The notes below the pieces were generated by a model that had not been told where the DNA came from, made no database searches, and worked only from the letters and a program-made list of their open reading frames with translations. Shown here piece by piece: positions 20,430 to 29,932 of a stretch of DNA of 64,000 nucleotides (positions are counted from its first letter, which is position 1; the number at the start of each line of letters is the position of its first letter). A program made the translations under genes and the position numbers. Source of the stretch: Saccharopolyspora_C sp040643635 (GTDB lineage Bacteria; Actinomycetota; Actinomycetes; Mycobacteriales; Pseudonocardiaceae); the NCBI RefSeq assembly GCF_040643635.1, contig NZ_JBEYUS010000004.1, positions 119,906-183,905 of the forward strand, written 5' to 3'.

Positions 20430-23126
20430 CTACACCAGCCCGGGTAGCGCGCCGAACCGGCCGCGTGCCGACTCGCCGACCGTGCCGCTGGGACGGGCGT
20501 TCGCCCAGCGCTCCACGCACCGCCGCAGCGAGGTGGTCGCCAGCTCGTCCAGCGAGGCGCGTTCGGCCACCCGGCCCTGTTCGTCCACTTCGGAGCTCGC
20601 CAGCTCGCGCAGCAGGACCCGCCGCCGCGGTTCCTCCGCAGTGGCCTCGGTCGTTTCCAGGACCTTGAAGCTGGTGCCCGGTACGAACACCACGCGGTCG
20701 TCCGCGCGGTCGGCGTCGTCGAGTTCGAGCAGCTTGGTGCGCCGGGCGGTCATCGACCACACCAGCACGTCGATCTCGCCGTCCTGGTCCGCGCTGGGCT
20801 CGGTCAGCGCGTGGGTGAAGCCCCACTCGGTGACCAGGCGGCGCTGCCGGTAGAGCTCCCACTGCTCCGGCGTCGGCGTGGCGCTGAACACGGTGGCACC
20901 GCGGTGCGAGGGCAGCTTGCTCAACCCGGACACGACGCACCGGGCGAAGGGGACGTGCGGCCCGTTCGCGGCGGTCCGCAGCGAACGGTCGATCGCCTCG
21001 CCCCGCTCGGTCAGGTAGAGGCGCACGGCCACGGTGTCGGTGAGCACGTCGGCCGACGAGCGGGGATCTCCTTGAAAACCGGGGTGTTCCGAAAGGATCC
21101 GGGAGACCGAGTGGGCCATGGCGTCGAACTCGCGGCTGAGCGTCCGACGCAACCACGTGCGCTCCTCGGTGATGCCCTGGGCGGGCAGCAGCGCCGAAGC
21201 GGCGGCCTCCGGTACGGGTTGCGGGCGGGGCTTCGCGGGCGGGGCCGGCGGCTCGGCGACGGGAGGTCCCGGTGCGGGCTCGGGCTCGGGAGCTTCGGTA
21301 GTGGCGGCGGGCTCCGGGGCGTCCGGCACCTCCGGTGGCGGGCCGATCTCGGGCGCCGGTGAGCTCTCCAGCCGGAGCGGCATCGCCGAGACCGGGTCGG
21401 CATCGGAGGACGCCGGACGGGCCGGTGCGCCGGGGGTGGCGGACGGCGCACCGGCGACCGCGGCCGCGTCGGGGGGCGCGGCCGCCTCGGGGGACGGGGG
21501 AGGTTGCGGAGCAGAGGGCGGCGCGGCAGCAGGAGCGAGGTCGGGGACCGGCGCGGCGGCGGGAGCCGGGGCGCTGCTCCGCGGGACGGAAGCGCTCGCC
21601 CCGGGGACAGGGCCGGGCACGTGCCCGCCCCCGGGAACCGGTCCCGCGGCGGCTCGGCCCGTCATGGCCGACGCCGCCACGAAATCCGGCGCGGGCACCG
21701 AGATCGGCGGCAGACCGGCAGGCGGGGACGGGGGACCCACCGCGGGCTGCCCGCCGGAGATCGGGGTGACGAAGTCCGTGGCGGCCTCCGCCGAGGCGGT
21801 CCGCGCGGGCGCCTGCCCCGGCCCGGAGCCCAGCTCACCGCGGGCGGCTCCGGCGACGCGCGCGACGCCGCGCCCCAGCTCCGAGGCGGCCACCAGCCGG
21901 CAGCGCACGCGAGTGGCCGGGTCCAGCCGCGCCAGCACGTCCTCGGCCAGCAGCCGCATCCTGGCCGCCACCCGCTCGTCGGTCGCGTCGAAGGCCAGGA
22001 CGTTGACCTCGGGGTCGGCCGGCGCGGCGCGCACCGCGGCCGCGTTCTGCGCGTCTTGCGGCGGACGCACCCACAGGCCCGACTGCACGACCTCCACGAC
22101 CGCGTCCGGGGTGTACCAGTACACCGCTGGGGAGAGCCGCTCCAAGCCCTCGAACGGGACGCGGTGACTCAGCAGCGCCGGGGCTTCCCCGTGCGCCGCG
22201 TGTCCTCGGGGCACGTAACCGATCTCGCGTGCGAAGGCGTGCCAGCCCAGGTTCCCGTCCGCGCACATCGTGTAGATCTCCGGCGCGTGCGGGGACCCCA
22301 CCGGCATCCCGGTGTAGCAGGCGACCCGGGCGTGCAGGAGATCCGCGAGCGCCTGGCCCAGCGAGTCGCCTTCGGGCAGGTGCACCGGGCCGTACTGCAC
22401 GAAGCGGACCCGGTCGCGCACCGAGGTGTCCAGCCGCCGCCAGAAGCGCACCACGTCGTCGAGCGAGAGCGCGGGCGCGCCAGGACAGCCCAGCACCACG
22501 GTGAGCACCTCCGGCTGGCACGGCATCCCGCTCGCCAGCCGCTCCCAGTGCCCGCTGAAGGCGGCGTCGCGGACCGTGGGGTGGATCCACACCCCGCCGG
22601 GCACCGGCTCGGCGACGCCGACCGAGCTGGTGGGCCACGCCTCGACCAGGCTGGCGTCCCAGAGGGGCCGCGGGAACCGCTTGGCCTCCCACTCCGGCGC
22701 CTTCCCCGGCCGGAACCGGACCCAGCCGCTGCCCTTCCCGGCATGCACGAACAGCGTCCCGCCGGTCCCCCGGAAGATCACTCCGTCCGGGGCCACCACG
22801 GTGCGCCCGAGGCGTTCCGAGAGCCACTGCCCGGCCAGCGCGGTGGCCTCCCGGGACCGGCCGCCCACGACCAGCCGGACCCCGCGGCGCCGCTTGGGCA
22901 GCAGCGCGGCGACGGAGTCCCAGGCCGAGATGGGCATCCCGCTGGGCAGGTCGACGACCACCATCTCGTGTTCGGTGTCCGGAGCCACCGCCAGGGCCAT
23001 CTCCTGGGCTTCGGTGGTCATCCGCCGCTCCGCGCACACCACGAGCGCGTTGCCCACGGTGTGCTTGGTCAGCGGCATGTCCGGTTCATCGCGACGGCGC
23101 CTGGTCAGCGGAGGCAGTGCGGGCAT
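20430..23126 (-). CDS. Unrecognised 898-aa ESX-operon protein with ADP-ribosyltransferase-like C-terminus
   Basis: Starts at ATG 23126, 7 nt after the eccB stop. Another in-frame ATG at 23078 is possible. Residues 1-430 are an alpha/beta region (NALVVCAERR, EMVVVDLPSG, VLTVVLGCPG, FVQYGPVHLP) that I cannot assign. Residues 450-650 are a Pro/Ala-rich disordered linker. Residues about 660-860 resemble an ADP-ribosyltransferase fold: an Arg in PSHRGATVFS, a strand near WGFTHAL, and DDRVVFVPGTSFKV shaped like the third conserved ART element. The catalytic Glu is not obvious, so it may be inactive. It occupies the slot where eccE is often found but has no membrane segment. A toxin, immunity or adaptor role would be speculation. 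Confidence 0.7.
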   Translation of the reverse strand: MPALPPLTRRRRDEPDMPLTKHTVGNALVVCAERRMTTEAQEMALAVAPDTEHEMVVVDLPSGMPISAWDSVAALLPKRRRGVRLVVGGRSREATALAGQWLSERLGRTVVAPDGVIFRGTGGTLFVHAGKGSGWVRFRPGKAPEWEAKRFPRPLWDASLVEAWPTSSVGVAEPVPGGVWIHPTVRDAAFSGHWERLASGMPCQPEVLTVVLGCPGAPALSLDDVVRFWRRLDTSVRDRVRFVQYGPVHLPEGDSLGQALADLLHARVACYTGMPVGSPHAPEIYTMCADGNLGWHAFAREIGYVPRGHAAHGEAPALLSHRVPFEGLERLSPAVYWYTPDAVVEVVQSGLWVRPPQDAQNAAAVRAAPADPEVNVLAFDATDERVAARMRLLAEDVLARLDPATRVRCRLVAASELGRGVARVAGAARGELGSGPGQAPARTASAEAATDFVTPISGGQPAVGPPSPPAGLPPISVPAPDFVAASAMTGRAAAGPVPGGGHVPGPVPGASASVPRSSAPAPAAAPVPDLAPAAAPPSAPQPPPSPEAAAPPDAAAVAGAPSATPGAPARPASSDADPVSAMPLRLESSPAPEIGPPPEVPDAPEPAATTEAPEPEPAPGPPVAEPPAPPAKPRPQPVPEAAASALLPAQGITEERTWLRRTLSREFDAMAHSVSRILSEHPGFQGDPRSSADVLTDTVAVRLYLTERGEAIDRSLRTAANGPHVPFARCVVSGLSKLPSHRGATVFSATPTPEQWELYRQRRLVTEWGFTHALTEPSADQDGEIDVLVWSMTARRTKLLELDDADRADDRVVFVPGTSFKVLETTEATAEEPRRRVLLRELASSEVDEQGRVAERASLDELATTSLRRCVERWANARPSGTVGESARGRFGALPGLV

Positions 23127-23133
23127 CAGCTGT

Positions 23134-24483
23134 TCATCCCTTCTCGCTCACGCCCATCGCGGCCCGGCTGAGCACCGGTCCGTCCGGGAGGGCGGCGAGC
23201 AGTTCGTTCGAGATCGGGCGCACCGGCGCGCTGCCGAAACCGAGGGCCTGCATCGACTCGTCGTCCGGTACCAGGTGCTTGGTGCCCTGGTCGGTGATCA
23301 GGTACCGGTCCGGCACCCGCTGCCCGGCGGGGATCGGCAGCGCACCGGCCACCAGGCCGGTTCCCGGCCGCACGTTCACCGCGCCACCGGGCGAGGCCGC
23401 CTGCCGGGGTGCGGCGAGCACCACCTGGCTGCGGACCTGGGTCCCGGCCGGGTTCTGGCGCAGGCAGAGCGCGTCCGCGCCGGGCTGCCAGCCCGCGCCG
23501 CCGAGATCGGGGATCCGGTCGAACAGCGACCGGTCCGCCGAGCGGGGCGTCCCGGCCACCGCGGCGGCGCCGATCCGCTCCGGCGCCGGATTTCCGGGCT
23601 GGGCCGCCAAAAGCGCGAACTCGGTCGTGCTCAGCGGTGCCAGCCCGTCGGCGCGGAGCACGAACCGCTGGACCCCGCCGTTGGCGGCGTGCTGCTCGAA
23701 CAGCTGTCCCACCTGACGCGGGACGCCGCCGACGGGCGACCCGGCGGACCCGGCGCCGTCGATCCGGGCCGGTTCCAGCGCAGGCCCCGCGGGCACCGCG
23801 TCGAGCCACCACGGCGGAGCCGTGGACGGACGCGCGTTGGCCATGCCCAGCGCGACCTGGACCGACGGGTCGGCGATCCGGTGCTTGCGGCCCTGCCACA
23901 GCAGGTAGTCGGTGCCGTCGACCGAGCGCACCGGCAGGTACTGGTCGGCGGGCAGCTGCCGGGCGGTGGACGTCGGATCGAAGTCGAGGTTGAACCGCCC
24001 GGGGGCGGCTCCGGTGCTCGCCCCCGGCAGGCAGGCCAGCCAGTGCGAACCGGCCAGTTCCTCGGCCGGGGGAAGCGTCTGCGGCGCGTCCGGAATGCCG
24101 ATCGGGCCACCGCGCGGGGCGCCCGCGAGAGAGGCCTGCGAGATCGTCTGCACCTCGGATCCCGCGCCCTGCAACAACTTCGCCGAGGCGTAGTTCAGCG
24201 TCGGGTGCAGCACCCCGCCCACGTTGACGAACCTGGTGCCGGTCTCCTTCTCCACCACGATCGCGCCCTGGGCCTGCCACTTCTTGCTGCCGCCGGGGAC
24301 GAACAGCCCGTAGACGCCGAACCCGGCGCCGATCAGCAGCGCGAGCACCACACCGACGATCAGTCCGGTCTTGGCCCGTTTCGCCGGTACTTCGGCGCTG
24401 GCCGGGTCGGCGAGCACCAGGGCGGAGCTCATCCTGCCCATCAGGAACTGGTAGGCGTGGACGTGGTCCCGTTGGGTCTGCAC
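23134..24483 (-). CDS. eccB: Type VII secretion protein EccB
   Basis: 449 aa. I chose GTG 24483, which begins VQTQRDHVHAYQFLMGRM, the conserved EccB start. It lies 4 nt after the eccD stop; longer in-frame starts overlap eccD and look non-coding. A cytosolic N-terminus of about 40 residues is followed by one membrane helix (LIVGVVLALLIGAGFGVYG) and a large extracytoplasmic domain, as in EccB/YukA-complex subunits. EccB is part of the ESX membrane core with EccC, EccD and EccE. Length is near the family norm (about 480-500). It lies between eccD and the 898-aa gene in the same operon. Confidence 0.9.
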   Translation of the reverse strand: MQTQRDHVHAYQFLMGRMSSALVLADPASAEVPAKRAKTGLIVGVVLALLIGAGFGVYGLFVPGGSKKWQAQGAIVVEKETGTRFVNVGGVLHPTLNYASAKLLQGAGSEVQTISQASLAGAPRGGPIGIPDAPQTLPPAEELAGSHWLACLPGASTGAAPGRFNLDFDPTSTARQLPADQYLPVRSVDGTDYLLWQGRKHRIADPSVQVALGMANARPSTAPPWWLDAVPAGPALEPARIDGAGSAGSPVGGVPRQVGQLFEQHAANGGVQRFVLRADGLAPLSTTEFALLAAQPGNPAPERIGAAAVAGTPRSADRSLFDRIPDLGGAGWQPGADALCLRQNPAGTQVRSQVVLAAPRQAASPGGAVNVRPGTGLVAGALPIPAGQRVPDRYLITDQGTKHLVPDDESMQALGFGSAPVRPISNELLAALPDGPVLSRAAMGVSEKG

Positions 24484-24487
24484 CTGC

Positions 24488-25885
24488 TCACCCGGCCAAT
24501 CCGCGCGCCCACGCGTAGAGCTCCAGCAGCTGGAACAGCAGCGGGAGCACCGCGATGGCCGTGCAGGTGTCGAAGATGTTCGCCAGATGTCCCCAGATCG
24601 GCAGCATCCGGCGGTGCAGCGGGCGCAGCGCACCCAGCACCAGCGCCAGCAGCACCAGGAGCAGGCCGAGCACGAGGAGCGCGCGCCACCCCGGGGAGAA
24701 CTCCCGCGCGAAGGCCAGCGCCACCAGGGAGAGCCCGCTGGTCCCGGCCGCCACCAGCGACACCCGCTGCCAGGCGCTGAACAGGGCGCGCGAACGCAGC
24801 AGCACCGAGCAGGAGAGCACGCTGACGAGCGCCCAGGTCACCCAGCCGGTTTCGGTCATGATCAAGGGGAACGCGGCGACGAGGACGGCCGCGGCGCAGA
24901 CCAGCGCGGCGCTGAGGTACCGGTCGGCGTGGCCGGTGCGAGAGGTCACGTCCTCGGCACCGGCCGGGTCGATGTCCTGCTGGAGGTCCGCGGCGTTGCG
25001 CGGCAGTTGCGGTCCGCGCAGGAACGCCGCCCGAACGGTCACTTTCGGGGCGAACAGCACGACCCCGAACACCACGGCGGCGAGCGCACCCGCCGTCTGG
25101 CCCGGACGCAAGCCGAAGCCCAGTCCCAGCCACACCCCGCCGTGGACCACCACGGCCAGCAGCAGGACCGTCAGGAACGGGCCGAACGGGACGGACCGGC
25201 CCGCGAACCGGTGCAGCACCAGCAGGACGACGGCCGCGAGCGCGGCGCACCCGGTGCCCACCAGGAGTCCCGGCGGAGTCGGTGCCACGCCGCCGGGAAC
25301 GCCGTCGGCGGCGATCAGCCCGGCGATCCCCGCGTAGCCGCACCCGGCGAGCCCGATGAGCCGCGCCAGCGCGACGTCCTTGAGGTTCTCGGCCAGCGGC
25401 AGCGCACCACCGGTGAAGATCAGGGCCAGGCCGCCGGCGAAGCCGGCGTGCAGCCCGGTCGGTCCGTCGCCGAGCAGGACCATCGCGAGCAGCCCGAGGA
25501 GCACACCCGAGAGCACTTGGAACAGGCGCGAGCCGAACTCCGGCCGCCAGCGATCCGGATGCTGCTCGACGCTGGTGGCGATCCCGTCGGCGAGATCGTC
25601 GAAGTCCAGCTGCGGAAGCGGGTCGGCGGCCGGGCGCAGGTGCAGCCGCTCGCCTTCCAGCCAGTCCAGCGTCTCCGGGGTGCCGTCCGGGTCCAGCGGC
25701 GGCTCACCGAGGCGCTGCAGCACCCAGGAGCCCGGCTCGTCCTCCGCGGGCCGGCGCCGGGTGTGGCTGAGCAGCACCGGCAGCAGGTCGGCCACCGAGG
25801 TCGACACCGGCACCGCCAGATCGGCCTTTCCGTCCGGGCCGAACACCGTGACCCTGCACAGCTCCGCGGCCCTGGCGCTGGTCAT
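24488..25885 (-). CDS. eccD: Type VII secretion integral membrane protein EccD
   Basis: 465 aa. ATG 25885 overlaps the eccC stop (ATGA). The N-terminal ~90 residues form a ubiquitin-like YukD domain (CRVTVFGPDGKADLAVPVST). About eleven hydrophobic helices follow (for example VLLGLLAMVLLGD, LVLGLLLVLLALVLGAL), which would build the dimeric EccD membrane channel scaffold. Length matches the family. It is translationally coupled to eccC upstream and almost touches eccB downstream. Confidence 0.92.
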   Translation of the reverse strand: MTSARAAELCRVTVFGPDGKADLAVPVSTSVADLLPVLLSHTRRRPAEDEPGSWVLQRLGEPPLDPDGTPETLDWLEGERLHLRPAADPLPQLDFDDLADGIATSVEQHPDRWRPEFGSRLFQVLSGVLLGLLAMVLLGDGPTGLHAGFAGGLALIFTGGALPLAENLKDVALARLIGLAGCGYAGIAGLIAADGVPGGVAPTPPGLLVGTGCAALAAVVLLVLHRFAGRSVPFGPFLTVLLLAVVVHGGVWLGLGFGLRPGQTAGALAAVVFGVVLFAPKVTVRAAFLRGPQLPRNAADLQQDIDPAGAEDVTSRTGHADRYLSAALVCAAAVLVAAFPLIMTETGWVTWALVSVLSCSVLLRSRALFSAWQRVSLVAAGTSGLSLVALAFAREFSPGWRALLVLGLLLVLLALVLGALRPLHRRMLPIWGHLANIFDTCTAIAVLPLLFQLLELYAWARGLAG

Positions 25886-28800
25886 CGGTTCTCCTTCCTG
25901 ATCGTGCTCGTCGGCTGGGCGGCCGTGGCGAATTCGTCTTCGACCAGACCGGTCTGGATGAGTCGGATGCCGCGCCGGGTGACCAGCTGGGCGCGGCCGG
26001 GAGGCAGCTTGCGCGGTTTCGCCTCACCGATGAAGGTGCCCTCTTCCTTGGGGTAGGAGAGCAGCAGCGAAGGGGTGCCGAGCTCCCAGAGCCGGCGCAA
26101 CACCGGGTCCATCATCGCCCGCATGGCACCGGAAGTGCTCCTGGCGACCACCAGGTGAAGTCCGATGTGGACACCCTGCGGGATCATCGACAGCAGCGGG
26201 TCCAGCGCCGATCCCATCCCGCCGCGGGTGAGCAGTTCGTAGTCGTCGACGACCAGGAACAGCTCCGGGCCCTCCCACCAGTCCCGCTTGCGCATGCGTT
26301 CCGAGGAGATCTCCTGGCCCGGCACCCGCTTGACCATCGAGGCGGCGGTCTGCTCTGCGAGCCCGTGCAGCGCTTCGGAGTTGACCCCGAAGCCGACGTT
26401 GTACTCGGCGGGCACCTCGTTGTCGAGGTCGCGCCGAGCATCGCCGAGCACGATCTTGGCCTGGTCGGGTCCGTAGCGCCGCCGGATGGAGCGCAGCGCC
26501 AAGCGCAGCAGGTTGGTCTTGCCCGTCGCGCCGTCGCCGAAGACCATCAGGTGCGGCTGCGCGTGGAAGTCGTGCCACACCGGCTGCAACCGTTGCTCGT
26601 CGTGACCGATGCACATCCGGAACTCGGGTTCCGGTGCGGGAAGCTGCCGCGCGGGCAGCTTCGTCGGCAGCATCCGCACCGGCGGGGCGGGCTCTCCGGG
26701 CCAGAACGCCCGCACCTCCTCGGTGACGGTCTTGGTCGCTTCCGAGAGGTCGTCGACGTCGGAACGCCCGTCCAGCCGGGGCAGCGCGGTGAGGAAGTGG
26801 TACCCGTCCGAGGTGATCCCGCGACCGGCCTGGTTCGGCACGGTCGCGGCCTTGCGCGAACCGAACTCCGACTCCATCGAGTCGCCGAGGCGCAGTTCGA
26901 GCTTGCTGCCCAGCAGGTCACGGAGCCAGGTGCGGATCTCCGACCAGCGGGTCGCTGCCAGCACCAGATGGATGCCGAACGACAAGCCGCGGGAGGCGAG
27001 CTCGCCGATCTTCGCCTCCAGTTCCTGGAAGTCCTGCTTGACGGTGAACCAGCCGTCCACGACGAGGAACACGTGCCCGTGCGGGTCGTCGACCTCCCCG
27101 CGCTCCCGAGCCCGCAGGTAGGCCGCGATCGACTCGAAGCCGTGCTCGGCGAACAGGGACTCGCGGCGCTCCAGCAGCTGGGTCAGCTCGGCGATGGTGC
27201 GCACCACCCGGTCGCGTTCCATCCGGGTCGCGACCGAGCCCACGTGCGGCAGCCCGGACAGCGACATGATGCCGCCGCCCCCGAAGTCCATGCAGTAGAA
27301 CTGCACGTCGCGCGGGGTGTTGTGCAGCGCGAGCCCCAGCACCAAGGTCCGCAGCAGCGTGGATTTGCCGCTCTGCGGTGCACCGGCGATGCCGACGTGG
27401 CCATCCGAACCGGACAGGTCCGCGGTCATCAGGTCCCGCGACTGCTCGTAGGGCCGGTCGACGACGGCCACCGGAACTCGCAACGGGGTCCGGCCGCCGG
27501 TGGGCTCTACGGCCATGCCGCGAACCGGGTCCGGCACCACGCTGGGCAGCAGGCTGTCCAGGCTCGGCGCCGCCGACAGCGGCGGCAGCCAGATCTGACG
27601 GGCGGGCGGACCCGAGCCCTTCAGCCGTCCGATGAGGACTTCGATCAGCGACGGGGCGTCCTCACCGGACTCGTCCTCAGGTTCCGCCTCCGGCTCCCGC
27701 GGGCCCTGCTCCTCGTGCTGCCGGATCTGGTGCAGGCTCGGGTAGGGCTGCGTGCGGAAGGAGACGACCTCGGAGAACGCCCGCTCTTCGGAGGTGGCCG
27801 GGGCCGCGCCGTCGCGCTCCGGGCAGGGCCCGGAGACGTAGGCGCCCTTGAACCGCACCAGCGTGGTCGTGTCGATCTTCAAGTAGCCGTTGCCCGGGTC
27901 GGACGGCAGTTCGTAGGCCTTGGCCTGACCGATCACGGCCCGCGACTCCATCGAGGAGAACGTGCGCAGCGCGATCCGGTAGGACAGGTGGCCCTCCACC
28001 CGGTGGATGCGGCCCTCGTCCAGCCGCTGCGAAGCCAGCAGCAGGTGCACCCCGAGGCTGCGGCCGAGCCGCCCGATGGAGACGAACAGGTCCATGAACT
28101 CGGCCTTGCTGGCCAGCAGCTCGCTGAACTCGTCGACCACCAGCAGCAGGTCCGGGAACGGCACCAGCTGCGCGCCCCCGGCCCTGGCCTTCTCGTACTC
28201 GAACGACGAGGAATACCCGCTGGCGCGCAACAGCTCCTGGCGCCGCACCAGCTCGCCGTTGAGCGCGTCCTGCATCCGGTCGACCAGCGGCAGTTCGTCG
28301 GCGAGGTTGGTGATCACCGCCGAGGTGTGCGGCAACTCGTCCATGCCCAGGAACGTGGCGCCGCCCTTGAAGTCGACCAGCACCAGGTTGAGGATCTCCG
28401 ACGAGTGCGTCGCCGCCAGGCCCGCCACCAAGGTGCGCAGCAGTTCGCTCTTGCCGGAGCCGGTGGCGCCGATCAGCATGCCGTGCGGGCCCATCCCGCC
28501 CTGGGCGGGTTCCTTCAAGTCCAGCTCGACGACCTCGCCCTCGGTGGTGACGCCGATCGGCACCTGCAACCGCGAGCGCTGCGCGGCGCGGGGGCGCCAC
28601 TGCGCAGGCACGTCGAACGTGCGCGGGTCGCGGATGCCCAGCAGCGTGGTCAGCTCGAAATCGCTCTCCAACGGCTGGTCCACCACGTCCACCGAGCCGC
28701 TGGTGCGCTTGGGCGCCATCGACCTGGCCAGCGCTTCGGCCTGCACCAGGCTCAGCTGGTCGCGCCGGGCCGTGCCGGTGGACTCCCCCACCGGGAAGCT

Positions 28801-29892
28801 CACTTCGTCGTCCTCCGCGGTCAGCCGCAACACCTTGGGCCCGCCGGGCAGCCGCCCGGACAGGTCCAGCAGCACGACGTTGCGCAGCCCGGTGTCGAAC
28901 AGCCGCGAGGACTCGGGGATCTCGGTCAGATGCGCGACCACCACCACGAACGGCTCGACCACGCCCGGACGGCTGCTCGGATCGTGGTCGGGCCGGTCGG
29001 TGATGTCCGCGCCGAGCACGTCCATCAGCTCGTCGTGGTCGCAGGCGAACAGGCGCAGCGGGCCCGCCGCGTCGTGCGCGGTGGGGTGGGCGTTGTGCGG
29101 CAGCCACTTGACCCAGTCCCACTCGGGCTGGCATGCCTCGCTCGTCAGCACCGCCACCCGCAGCTCGTCCGGCGAGTGGAAGGTGACCAGCTGGCCCAGA
29201 ACGGACCGGACCAAACCGACCGCGCCTTCTTGCGCACCGGCGAACTCCACGCTGGTGAAGCTGCGCAGCCCCACGGACATCGGAATTCCCGAGACGGTGC
29301 CGTAGGCCTCCTGGAACCGTCGCAGCGAGACCGCCGCCAGCGGTTCCAGGTCCTCGATCGGCTTGGTCGACGGTGCCGTGTACTCCACCGCCGCGGTCTG
29401 CGCGCCCAATCCGATCCGGGCTCGCCCGAAGTCGTCCTGGTTCGCCCGCCGCTCCCACAACCGGGTACCGGCGGCGATCGACCACAACCAGGACGGCGCC
29501 GGGTTGCTCCACACCACGGCCCGGCGCTGCTGGTCCGCGGACTCCCTGGCCTTCTCCCGCAACTGCGCGATGTAGCGCAGGAAGTCGCGGCGCTCGGACG
29601 CCATCTTGCGCTTGCGCTCGGCCCCGTTGCGGCCGAGCTGGGTCAGCACCATGACCAGCATCGCCAGCGCCATGCCGCCGCCCATGATGTACATCATCGG
29701 CGAGCTGCTCCGGGACGACACCATCATGATCATCGCCATCGAGCCGATTCCCATCGGCACGATCATGGCCACCGATCGGAAGTCCATCGCAGCCGGTTCC
29801 TCCATGACCGGAGGCTCCTGCAGCTCGACCGTGCCCTCGGGCATCTCCGGCCCCGTGGCGCGCGGCGGGCGCTTCACCGTGATGGTGCTCAT
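25882..29892 (-). CDS. eccC: Type VII secretion ATPase EccC (fused EccCa-EccCb)
   Basis: 1,336 aa from ATG 29892. Two N-terminal membrane helices (MIVPMGIGSMAMIMMV and MYIMGGGMALAMLVMVL) precede three FtsK/SpoIIIE-type ATPase domains. Walker A motifs are IGATGSGKSELL (about 472), AGAPQSGKSTLL (about 839) and FGDGATGKTNLL (about 1121). Walker B motifs are LLLVVDEFSEL, FLVVDGWFTV and FLVVDDYELL. It is the motor of the ESX apparatus: it recognises WXG100 substrates through its C-terminal domain and drives export. In some ESX systems the protein is split into EccCa and EccCb; here it is one chain. Confidence 0.95.
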   Translation of the reverse strand: MSTITVKRPPRATGPEMPEGTVELQEPPVMEEPAAMDFRSVAMIVPMGIGSMAMIMMVSSRSSSPMMYIMGGGMALAMLVMVLTQLGRNGAERKRKMASERRDFLRYIAQLREKARESADQQRRAVVWSNPAPSWLWSIAAGTRLWERRANQDDFGRARIGLGAQTAAVEYTAPSTKPIEDLEPLAAVSLRRFQEAYGTVSGIPMSVGLRSFTSVEFAGAQEGAVGLVRSVLGQLVTFHSPDELRVAVLTSEACQPEWDWVKWLPHNAHPTAHDAAGPLRLFACDHDELMDVLGADITDRPDHDPSSRPGVVEPFVVVVAHLTEIPESSRLFDTGLRNVVLLDLSGRLPGGPKVLRLTAEDDEVSFPVGESTGTARRDQLSLVQAEALARSMAPKRTSGSVDVVDQPLESDFELTTLLGIRDPRTFDVPAQWRPRAAQRSRLQVPIGVTTEGEVVELDLKEPAQGGMGPHGMLIGATGSGKSELLRTLVAGLAATHSSEILNLVLVDFKGGATFLGMDELPHTSAVITNLADELPLVDRMQDALNGELVRRQELLRASGYSSSFEYEKARAGGAQLVPFPDLLLVVDEFSELLASKAEFMDLFVSIGRLGRSLGVHLLLASQRLDEGRIHRVEGHLSYRIALRTFSSMESRAVIGQAKAYELPSDPGNGYLKIDTTTLVRFKGAYVSGPCPERDGAAPATSEERAFSEVVSFRTQPYPSLHQIRQHEEQGPREPEAEPEDESGEDAPSLIEVLIGRLKGSGPPARQIWLPPLSAAPSLDSLLPSVVPDPVRGMAVEPTGGRTPLRVPVAVVDRPYEQSRDLMTADLSGSDGHVGIAGAPQSGKSTLLRTLVLGLALHNTPRDVQFYCMDFGGGGIMSLSGLPHVGSVATRMERDRVVRTIAELTQLLERRESLFAEHGFESIAAYLRARERGEVDDPHGHVFLVVDGWFTVKQDFQELEAKIGELASRGLSFGIHLVLAATRWSEIRTWLRDLLGSKLELRLGDSMESEFGSRKAATVPNQAGRGITSDGYHFLTALPRLDGRSDVDDLSEATKTVTEEVRAFWPGEPAPPVRMLPTKLPARQLPAPEPEFRMCIGHDEQRLQPVWHDFHAQPHLMVFGDGATGKTNLLRLALRSIRRRYGPDQAKIVLGDARRDLDNEVPAEYNVGFGVNSEALHGLAEQTAASMVKRVPGQEISSERMRKRDWWEGPELFLVVDDYELLTRGGMGSALDPLLSMIPQGVHIGLHLVVARSTSGAMRAMMDPVLRRLWELGTPSLLLSYPKEEGTFIGEAKPRKLPPGRAQLVTRRGIRLIQTGLVEDEFATAAQPTSTIRKENR

Positions 29893-29932
29893 GGGTTTGC
29901 CTCGTTCGTGTCGACCGCTGGGGACATCGACC

